Shown piece by piece: positions 7,361 to 12,441 of a DNA stretch of 12,441 nt. The DNA comes from JANQTF01 sp036835375 (lineage in GTDB: Bacteria; Bacteroidota; Bacteroidia; J057). The notes beneath the pieces were generated by a model. It was given only the letters and a program-made list of their open reading frames with translations, had not been told where the DNA came from and did not search any database. Position 1 is the first letter of the stretch; each line of letters starts with the position of its first letter. The stretch lies in NCBI GenBank assembly GCA_036835375.1, contig DAITMB010000134.1, positions 1 through 12,441 of the forward strand, read 5' to 3'. The position numbers and the translations under genes were made by a program.

Positions 7361-8371
7361 TCATGAAATCCAGACGATGACTGCGCTCCCCAAGAGAAAT
7401 AAGCTGCCATAGACTGCTGCAAGCAGGCTATCCAAGCGCCGGATCGGCTTCGTGTCGATCCGGCGGTCCTTGCGAGAGACTTTGTTACCGACTTGCAAAA
7501 TGCGTAAGATGGTCGCGGCAATCAGAAGATATGCCAGCAAATAAATCTGATCCATCAGCACCATGTATCCGATCTCAGGCAGGGCTTCTTGGTAGGCTTG
7601 CTGCAAGAATACTGAGGACAGCAGCCCCCCGATGGGCAGAGAAATCCGCGCGTCGATATAAGTCGGGTGGACGAGCAGCGCGCCCAAGCTCGCAAAGATT
7701 ACGATCAGCAAGGGGAGCAACAGCTTGAGAAAAAAATATTTGATGGGGCGACGAATGGCCGTTTGAAAGAAAAACCCGCTGTATGACGCCCTGTTCACGC
7801 CGGACTGGCCAAAATTCACCGGATACAGGTGCTCTTTGCTTCCCGTCTGAAATCCTGACAGCTCCCAACCGGGCAGAAAAAACTCCTCTCGAACGAACGC
7901 CGCCGGGACATCTTCTACATACACCAGAGAATCCGAAACTTGATCGATGTTTTCGATCTGGAGGGTCAATAGGTGTCCATCGAGCGGAAATTTCTCCAAT
8001 TCGAAGGCGTGATAAAACCGACCTTCGTAGCGCATGCCATTGTACCAATATCCATCTTCGGTCAAGATTGCTTCTTCGTGAAATGGCGTGACGGTAGCGC
8101 CCCATTTGTCCACCGCGTTCACAAACTCAATGTTCATCGGATTCCGGTCTCCACACCACTTGAACCACAGATAAAAATCCGCATAAAACGAGTGTCGGTG
8201 GAGATCTACATCGAAAATATTGATGAGGTAGATCCCAGTGAGCACCTCTTGAGGCGGGCGTGATTTCGCAGGAGGATTTCCCCAAGCAGCCACTGCAAGC
8301 CCCAGAAAGACCATTACCACAATGGCTTTTCGCCCGCACTGCCAAGCATTTCTCATCGAGATCATTTTCAT
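7361..8371 (-). CDS. Prokaryotic pentameric ligand-gated ion channel (GLIC/Cys-loop-type)
   Basis: The product has 336 residues. Residues 1-31 form a signal peptide (cleavage near AWG-N), as expected for a channel whose N-terminal domain lies outside the inner membrane. The extracellular beta-sandwich (about 40-207) carries the family pattern TGIYLINIFDVDLHRHSF-YADFYLWFKW, then FPLDGHLLTLQIEN at 128-141 and FFLPGWELSGF at 164-174. All three correspond well to GLIC as I recall it. The loop between the last two lacks the two cysteines of animal Cys-loop receptors, as in other bacterial members. Four helices follow: M1 about 213-235, pore-lining M2 about 241-262, M3 about 269-293 (after ALPEIGYM) and M4 about 313-334, with a basic M3-M4 loop (SRKDRR). 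The M2 alignment to GLIC needs no gaps and puts Asp240 at -2', Ser244 at 2', Gly248 at 6' and Leu251 at 9'. The acidic -2' residue hints at cation selectivity. The ligand is unknown. TAGGAA lies 8-13 bases before the ATG. The gene is convergent with the cupredoxin gene, only 15 bases apart. Confidence 0.88.
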   Translation of the reverse strand: MKMISMRNAWQCGRKAIVVMVFLGLAVAAWGNPPAKSRPPQEVLTGIYLINIFDVDLHRHSFYADFYLWFKWCGDRNPMNIEFVNAVDKWGATVTPFHEEAILTEDGYWYNGMRYEGRFYHAFELEKFPLDGHLLTLQIENIDQVSDSLVYVEDVPAAFVREEFFLPGWELSGFQTGSKEHLYPVNFGQSGVNRASYSGFFFQTAIRRPIKYFFLKLLLPLLIVIFASLGALLVHPTYIDARISLPIGGLLSSVFLQQAYQEALPEIGYMVLMDQIYLLAYLLIAATILRILQVGNKVSRKDRRIDTKPIRRLDSLLAAVYGSLFLLGSAVIVWIS

Positions 8372-8435
8372 TCAGACTGTTCCTAAAGAAGGTCGGAAGA
8401 TGATCATTCTATCGGTATTTGTCTTCGGATCACGC

Positions 8436-8485
8436 AAAAAAATCCCCAAAGAACGAGCCTCGTCGAAGAGACTCCTCCTTTGGGG
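8436..8485 (-). terminator. Intrinsic terminator downstream of the DUF2911 gene
   Basis: Read on the minus strand, CCCCAAAG (8485-8478) pairs perfectly with CTTTGGGG (8451-8444). Inside, GAGTCTC pairs with GAGGCTC (one G-U pair) around a six-base loop. The hairpin is followed by A and then seven T (8442-8436). The plus strand has no T-run after the hairpin, so it terminates minus-strand transcription only. It starts about 40 bases past the DUF2911 stop and so separates that gene from the channel gene. Confidence 0.85.
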
Positions 8486-8524
8486 AATGGCTGGCCGGGA
8501 ATGATGCCAGCGGATAACAGACAT

Positions 8525-9133
8525 TTAGGCTTTGGCTATTGTAAATGGTACACTGACCTGGCCCCAAGTGAGGAAGATTGTGCCAGCTTCATCCACGCCA
8601 AATTCCATGGTCTCAGAAAATTTATCCCCGGTTTGAGGAACGACCTTAGCGCGAAGCACGTCCTTGGTCTCATCGTACTGGTAGGCACCCCACTGGTCGG
8701 CTACCGAGTTGAAGATCAAGGTCCAATCGCTCTCGCCAGGAATGGTGAACAGTCCGTATTTTCCAGCAGGAAGTTCTTGACCGGCTACCATGACGGGAGC
8801 AGAAACCTCGAACGTGGTTGCTTCGTTGGCACCTGTCCGCCACACTTCGGCGTAAGGGACCAAGCCTCCCCAAATGGTGCGACCCTTGGCCGATGGACTG
8901 CCATAGGTAATAGCGAGCTTCACGTCTCCTTCGAGATTCATGGTGAGCTGCTTGAGGGGGCTGGCGATGGTGTCATTCAGGACAGTGAGCACAGGCTCAT
9001 TTGAAGATGCGGTGGCACCTTGAGCGGCTGGCGCAGCGTCCGTCTGTTCAGTGGTGGAAGAAGTAGATGATTCGGCACAAGCACTTGCGATCAAGAGCGT
9101 CAGCGCGATCAGGATGTTGGAGAGATGTTGCAT
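8525..9133 (-). CDS. DUF2911 family lipoprotein
   Basis: The product has 202 residues. Residues 1-18 are a lipoprotein signal with lipobox ASAC and the modified cysteine at 19. A flexible Ser/Thr/Ala/Gln-rich spacer (20-46) follows. The globular part (about 47-202) matches DUF2911 as I know it: AITYGSPSAKGR-IWGGLVPY at 74-94, VWRTGANEATTFEVS at 97-111, LPAGKYGLFTIPG at 121-133, WTLIFN at 137-142 and WGAYQYDETKDVLR at 148-161. Length and order are normal for the family, which is common in Bacteroidota and has no established biochemical role. It should be anchored in the envelope. No Shine-Dalgarno site precedes the ATG. The gene has its own terminator and is probably monocistronic. A 22-base palindrome at 9211-9232 lies 78-99 bases upstream and could be part of its control region. 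Confidence 0.9.
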   Translation of the reverse strand: MQHLSNILIALTLLIASACAESSTSSTTEQTDAAPAAQGATASSNEPVLTVLNDTIASPLKQLTMNLEGDVKLAITYGSPSAKGRTIWGGLVPYAEVWRTGANEATTFEVSAPVMVAGQELPAGKYGLFTIPGESDWTLIFNSVADQWGAYQYDETKDVLRAKVVPQTGDKFSETMEFGVDEAGTIFLTWGQVSVPFTIAKA

Positions 9134-9649
9134 AAGAGAATGGATTGAAAATTTTCCGAAAGCTATGAATTTTTGGTCGCCCTACCTCACCTGGCAACGG
9201 AGGGGTGCATCAGATCTTTAGTCAAAGATCTGCTCAAAGCGATACGTTATTTTTTTTTGCGCATTAACCTTTTTACAGATCCGACATTCTATGGTAGCTC
9301 CACTTACGAAGGCGTTCTTTTCGATTTGATTTGCTCCAGCAGCTATTTACGTTCGGTCCACTTCTCTCGCTCTTTCGTCTATTGCTTGTCTGCCCCTTTT
9401 TTTAAATTAGATTTGCACGAAGCGAAAAGAATAGAAAACACGCGAAAAACTCCCTCTGGCAGGTTGGCTCGCTGTATTGTGTAAGGCCCTAGGTCGCATC
9501 TTCATCGCAGAAAATTAGCAGGGACACTACCCTATCTTTTCTTGCTGTGCTACAGATTTCCGCCCTTGTCCTGCGTCGATACGGTGCGTCAGTGCTGAGA
9601 GGTGGTTGGCTCGGTGTTTCTGTTCGGAAATATCGCCTAGGAAAATCTT
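9134..9649. other. Divergent intergenic region (DUF2911 and sigma factor promoters)
   Basis: This 516-base stretch lies between divergent genes and should contain both promoters. It holds a perfect 22-base inverted repeat (9211-9232), a run of nine T at 9250-9258 and an AT-rich segment around 9390-9450. TAGCTTTC near 9158-9165 on the minus strand is one mismatch from the Bacteroidota -7 consensus TAnnTTTG, but I see no matching -33 element at the right distance. A 103-codon plus-strand frame at 9173-9484 has unnatural composition and I do not regard it as a gene. No RNA gene was recognised. Confidence 0.45.
9211..9232. promoter_or_regulatory. Perfect 9+4+9 inverted repeat, possible operator or leader hairpin
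   Basis: CAGATCTTT and AAAGATCTG are exact reverse complements separated by AGTC. The element lies 78-99 bases upstream of the DUF2911 start and about 420 bases upstream of the sigma-factor start. It could be an operator for a dimeric regulator or a hairpin in the 5' leader of the DUF2911 mRNA. A plus-strand terminator is less likely, because no plus-strand gene precedes it and the T-run lies 17 bases beyond the stem. Confidence 0.45.
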
Positions 9650-10246
9650 ATGACGGAAAGCGCCTTTCAAGATCTCGTAATCCAAGTCAAATCTGGCGAT
9701 GAGCGCGGGTTGAAGACGGTATTCGAGCTATCAAGCCGCTACTGCATCAGGACTTTAATCAAAAAGACCCGCTGTAGTCAGGAAGATGCGGAAGACCTGT
9801 ATATGGACGCGATCTTGATTTTTCGAGAAAATATCTTGGCAGGAAAGCTCGAAAAACTTAGCAATCTGCCTTCCTACGTATTCGGCATTTGCTGGAACCT
9901 GTGGCGGGAGATCGCGCGTGCACAGTCGCGGTGGAATGCGGTGGAGGATGAAATTGGCAGACAGCTGTTTCATCTGAACGGGCAAGATCCCTCGATCTTT
10001 TTGCACGAAGAGGAAGAAGAGCGCCAGCGAACTGTGAAGCAGGTCACAGAGGCTCTTCAAGCGCTAAATGATCGCTGCCGAGAGCTTTTGCTCTATTTCT
10101 ACGTGGAAAAACGACCTCAGCAAGAAATCGCACTTCTGATGGGATTTACCAATGCCAATGTCGTGAAAGTAACAAGACACAGGTGCTACCAACAATGGAT
10201 CAAGCACATCGAACAACCTGAAACTCGCGCGCATGGAAGATCGTGA
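9650..10246 (+). CDS. ECF-like RNA polymerase sigma-70 family factor
   Basis: The product has 198 residues, a usual length for a group 4 sigma factor. Region 2 lies around residues 24-93; EDAEDLYMDAILIFREN (45-61) is the helix that binds core polymerase and the -10 element, and YVFGICWNLWREIARAQSR (76-94) is the end of the region. An acidic linker (EEEEE at 120-124) joins it to region 4 (about 132-186). There, LNDRCRELLLYFYVEKRPQQEIA and GFTNANVVKVTRHRC form the helix-turn-helix that reads the -35 element. The factor should direct RNA polymerase to a small set of promoters. AGGAAAA at 9639-9645 is a reasonable ribosome-binding site for the ATG at 9650. The 3' end overlaps the next gene by 14 bases, implying translational coupling with its probable regulator. 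The inducing signal and target promoters cannot be read from the sequence. Confidence 0.9.
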   Translation: MTESAFQDLVIQVKSGDERGLKTVFELSSRYCIRTLIKKTRCSQEDAEDLYMDAILIFRENILAGKLEKLSNLPSYVFGICWNLWREIARAQSRWNAVEDEIGRQLFHLNGQDPSIFLHEEEEERQRTVKQVTEALQALNDRCRELLLYFYVEKRPQQEIALLMGFTNANVVKVTRHRCYQQWIKHIEQPETRAHGRS

Positions 10247-10976
10247 TCTCCTTCTCATCTCTGAATATCTCGCCGGAAGTCTTTCTTTGGAGGAACTGGC
10301 GGCGGTAGATTTGCGCCTTCAAGAAGACAAAGCCTTTCAAGAAGCTTTTCTCCTCAAGAAGTCCTACCACGCAATTTGGCAAGCGGTACATCGCGCTGAC
10401 ACTAAAGCTGAAATTAAATCCCAATGGCAGGCTTTTCGGAAGGAAGAGGCTCCCATCGCCATAAATAGACCCATCATTCCGCTGTGGGTCCCGATGGCGC
10501 TGGCGGCGTGCCTGGTCATCTTGATTTTGATCTGGAGCCCTTGGACAAGCTCTCCCCTGCCCGACCAAATGGCCATGGCGCAGCTGGAACCTTTCCCCGT
10601 ATCGATGGCCAGAGCTCCACAAACGGACGTCGATTCCATGCAAGCCCAGGCCTTTTTGGCTTATCAGCAAGGAGCCTACGAAGACGCGCTGCCGATTTTG
10701 CAGGCACTGCTTCAACGCTCCCCTGAAGACGAATCCCTCAGCATGATGCTGGGTAGCAGCCTTTCGCAGACGGGTCGATACAGAGAGGCCCTGTTGATCT
10801 ACCGTCAGCTGCCTGCGGATAGTCCATTTCGGGATGCTATTGATTGGAATACTGCGCTCCACCTTGTGATCACGGGTCAAATCGAAGAGGCGCGCGTCCT
10901 GCTAGAAAAGCTGCAAGGAAGCTCTCACTATCGTCAAACGGAGGCTGGAGAATTGCTCGAAACGCTGCAACGCTAA
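10233..10976 (+). CDS. Anti-sigma-like membrane protein with periplasmic TPR repeats
   Basis: The product has 247 residues. Its ATG lies inside the end of the sigma-factor gene. Residues 1-55 (LLISEYLAGSLSLEELAAVDLRLQEDKAFQEAFLL pattern) resemble the N-terminal helical segment of Bacteroidota anti-sigma proteins, without a zinc-binding HxxxCxxC motif. One membrane helix spans about 82-101. A Met/Pro-rich segment precedes tetratricopeptide-like helix pairs at about 134-166, 167-199 and 203-235, with typical A-Y-G-x-Y-E-x-A-L and G-R-Y-x-E-A-L patterns. The likely arrangement is a cytoplasmic domain that holds the sigma factor and a periplasmic TPR domain that senses a partner protein or envelope state. 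The strongest support is the overlap with the sigma gene and the topology. Direct anti-sigma activity is inferred; the protein could instead act as a scaffold. Confidence 0.8.
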   Translation: MEDRDLLLISEYLAGSLSLEELAAVDLRLQEDKAFQEAFLLKKSYHAIWQAVHRADTKAEIKSQWQAFRKEEAPIAINRPIIPLWVPMALAACLVILILIWSPWTSSPLPDQMAMAQLEPFPVSMARAPQTDVDSMQAQAFLAYQQGAYEDALPILQALLQRSPEDESLSMMLGSSLSQTGRYREALLIYRQLPADSPFRDAIDWNTALHLVITGQIEEARVLLEKLQGSSHYRQTEAGELLETLQR

Positions 10977-11052
10977 AGTCAACGTTCGGCCTGCTTGAAA
11001 GCTTTTGCCAGCCTTGGCTACATTCATTTCACAATACCCTATCGTATTCGAC

Positions 11053-11814
11053 ATGACCGCATTGCGTCATTGGCCATTAGCCTGTTTATTTTGTGTGATC
11101 TGCATGACCGGCTGCAAGCCTCATCTGCCGAATATCGCTTCGAAGGAGTTGTCATTTTCGACGGAAGCATCCGATCTTCCTGCGGAGGTAATTTGGAGAG
11201 AGATTGGCTTCGCTCGGGAGCTCATTAACATCCGTGATTTGCAAGTCGTGGTCAGCGGGGGCGAATCTCCCATTTCGGCTTCGGACTGGGAAGCGTTTCG
11301 GCCACGCCTGCCATGGGTCAAAAATATTAGTCGCCATCTTCTCTTTGACAGCACCGCGTTTTACCGCTCGCCGGGCGTGCCCGCCGACTGTGAAGGTAAT
11401 CAGTGCTACGACTTCGTCACTTACAAGGGGTACACCTGGCTTGCCCTGGCAACACCACTCGCCGTAGATTTCATTCCTGAGGGAAGTAAGACAAATATGC
11501 TTCAGCCTGACCCCGGAATCCTTGTGGTGAAGACCATTGCAAAATGTCAAGCGATTCTTTTTAATGATCACATCTATCGATTGGCCGACCCACTTGGAAA
11601 TGCCTATGTCATGCACGCCACCGAAACAGGGAGGCCTACGCTTGAGGTAGCGCTTCCCGAAGGCTGGACTTTGCGCAAGGTGCAATTAGAATCCCCCTTG
11701 ATTGTTGCCCCCTTTGGCGGGGGTGACGCCTGCTATTTCAACATTCTCGGCGACCATCTTGGCCAGGGATATCACCAGTATGTGTTTGCCGATTCGGTCT
11801 ATCCCTCCCCATAG
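11053..11814 (+). CDS. Uncharacterised lipoprotein downstream of sigma/anti-sigma pair
   Basis: The product has 253 residues. I chose the ATG at 11053 over an upstream TTG at 11005 because it starts a lipoprotein signal, with lipobox MTGC and the modified cysteine at 21. I do not recognise a named domain. The second half has the look of a conserved family: a short Cys pair (DCEGNQC, 112-118), YKGYTWLALATPLAVDF (124-140), NDHIYRLADPLGNAYVMHATETG (171-193), ALPEGWTL (200-207), and a C-terminal block GGGDACYFNILGDHLGQGYHQYVFA (222-246). Several histidines (H173, H188, H235, H241) and aromatic residues sit in these blocks and could line a binding site, though nothing here proves metal or ligand binding. 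The gene follows the TPR gene by 76 bases on the same strand and may be co-transcribed with the sigma pair. No clear ribosome-binding site is visible. It should be envelope-anchored; its role is unknown. Confidence 0.8.
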   Translation: MTALRHWPLACLFCVICMTGCKPHLPNIASKELSFSTEASDLPAEVIWREIGFARELINIRDLQVVVSGGESPISASDWEAFRPRLPWVKNISRHLLFDSTAFYRSPGVPADCEGNQCYDFVTYKGYTWLALATPLAVDFIPEGSKTNMLQPDPGILVVKTIAKCQAILFNDHIYRLADPLGNAYVMHATETGRPTLEVALPEGWTLRKVQLESPLIVAPFGGGDACYFNILGDHLGQGYHQYVFADSVYPSP

Positions 11815-12222
11815 TCGATGCTGCGAGCGGAAAAAACAATACGATTTGAAGGATCGCGTTATTTGTCCGGTCTCTGAAACACAAGTGGCTTGTGCTCTGA
11901 TTCATTCACTCAAAGACTCTTTTTTTTTGAGAATTCAGGTCTTCATTGATTGGCTCGGCGGCATCGGTTCTGCGAAGGGAATGGAAAAGCATTTAAAGCG
12001 GAGAATCAAGCGCCTAAAAACGGGTGATTTTTCTGTGCATCCGACAAAGTTCTTTCTGGCAAACCCCTTCATAGTGCGCAGGTTAGGATCAAATTTTCAC
12101 AATATCTCGATTTTCGCGGCGCATAACAGCTTGACGTTTTTATCACTCTTTTTTTCCGCATTTGTTTTTCCATATTTGGTCTCACATTTGACCTCGATTT
12201 CACTCAACGAAAACAATCTCTT
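11815..12222. other. AT-rich intergenic region upstream of a lipoprotein gene
   Basis: These 408 bases lie between two plus-strand genes and are more AT-rich than either. At 11909-11931, CTCAAA and TTTGAG flank a T-rich loop; this could act as a weak terminator for the preceding gene, but the stem is short. Near the next start, CATTTG occurs at 12159-12164 and 12185-12190 and CATATTTG at 12171-12178. The last is one mismatch from the Bacteroidota -7 element TAnnTTTG, without a convincing -33 partner. TTGACG at 12131-12136 is an isolated -35-like hexamer. Open frames crossing this region have no protein-like composition. No RNA gene was recognised. Confidence 0.45.
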
Positions 12223-12441
12223 ATGAAACTTCATCTCCGCTCTCTTCCCATCCTGTTGTTGATCTTCACCTTGGCTTCCGTCAGCTTTTATGGCTGCGCC
12301 ACAGAGGGATGTACCGATGTCAATTCCGACAACTATGACCCTGAGGCCACTCAGGACGATGGCTCCTGTGTCCCTTCTCGCGACAAATTCATTGGTCAGT
12401 ATAATGTAGCAGAAGCTTGCCCCAGCGGAAATTCTACCTAC
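12223..12441 (+). CDS. Lipoprotein with NYDPxAT-DDGSC motif, partial (C-terminus beyond right edge)
   Basis: The ATG at 12223 opens a frame that runs uninterrupted to the right edge (73 codons). Residues 1-24 form a hydrophobic signal ending SFYG, followed by a cysteine at 25, consistent with a lipoprotein. Just after it, residues 29-46 read GCTDVNSDNYDPEATQDD, followed by GSC. This is the short acidic Cys-flanked motif that recurs in secreted and lipid-anchored Bacteroidota proteins; its two cysteines may pair and its Asp/Asn residues resemble a calcium-binding loop. The following KFIGQYNVAEACPSGNSTY begins a domain that cannot be identified from the fragment. Small Bacteroidota lipoproteins with this start often continue as a single lipocalin-like beta-barrel, but that is only a guess here. 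No Shine-Dalgarno site is seen. Confidence 0.8.
   Translation, partial: MKLHLRSLPILLLIFTLASVSFYGCATEGCTDVNSDNYDPEATQDDGSCVPSRDKFIGQYNVAEACPSGNSTY

Noticed and set aside
7575..8105. 176-codon minus-strand open frame inside the ion-channel gene
   Set aside because: It is the same strand in a different frame; the channel frame matches the pLGIC pattern along its full length.
9173..9484. 103-codon plus-strand open frame in the divergent intergenic region
   Set aside because: Composition is unnatural, it contains the palindrome and T-run, and no start signal or domain is visible.
10200..10880. 226-codon minus-strand open frame
   Set aside because: It is antisense to the anti-sigma/TPR gene, which has a convincing membrane helix and TPR pattern.
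11702..12226. 174-codon plus-strand open frame spanning the end of the lipoprotein gene and the AT-rich gap
   Set aside because: It begins out of frame inside the lipoprotein gene, and its translation across the gap is dominated by Phe/Leu/Ser from AT-rich DNA.

Overview
The window looks like chromosomal DNA from a Bacteroidota bacterium, most plausibly a Saprospirales/Cytophagales-type environmental lineage. The evidence is a secreted protein built of repeated PKD modules, a lipoprotein carrying the NYDPxAT-DDGSC motif common in this phylum, several signal-peptidase-II lipoproteins, weak or absent Shine-Dalgarno sites, and an ECF sigma factor overlapping a membrane/TPR gene. Base composition is moderate in genes and AT-rich between some of them. 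The species cannot be named from sequence alone. No rRNA, tRNA, CRISPR array, insertion sequence or phage gene was seen.

Layout: (1) 1-1883, minus strand: the N-terminal 627 codons of a large secreted adhesin-like protein with at least seven PKD-like modules, running off the left edge. (2) 2218-2784, minus: an unrecognised six-helix membrane protein. (3) 2785-3449: a gene-poor stretch with a possible 28-codon ORF and broken coding-like frames. (4) 3450-7345, plus: a likely two-gene operon. It encodes a lipoprotein (laminin-G/DUF1080-like region, PA14 domain, C-terminal region of unknown family) and a secreted sugar-dehydrogenase-like beta-propeller fused through a Met-rich linker to an azurin/auracyanin-type blue-copper domain. 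(5) 7361-8371, minus and convergent: a prokaryotic pentameric ligand-gated ion channel of the GLIC type. (6) 8525-9133, minus: a DUF2911 lipoprotein followed by a strong intrinsic terminator. (7) 9650-11814, plus: ECF-like sigma factor, overlapping anti-sigma-like membrane/TPR protein, then an uncharacterised lipoprotein. (8) 12223-12441, plus: the start of another lipoprotein, cut by the right edge.

Most products are predicted to act in the envelope. The PA14 lipoprotein and the propeller-cupredoxin protein probably work together at the outer membrane or in the periplasm. In that model, substrate binding or oxidation would be linked to a copper electron carrier inside the same polypeptide. 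The sigma/anti-sigma pair is an independent envelope-signalling unit, and the next lipoprotein may belong to its operon. The most notable items are the propeller-azurin fusion with its lipoprotein partner and the bacterial pLGIC with an unusual pore helix. All functional statements rest on recalled family features, not on database searches.
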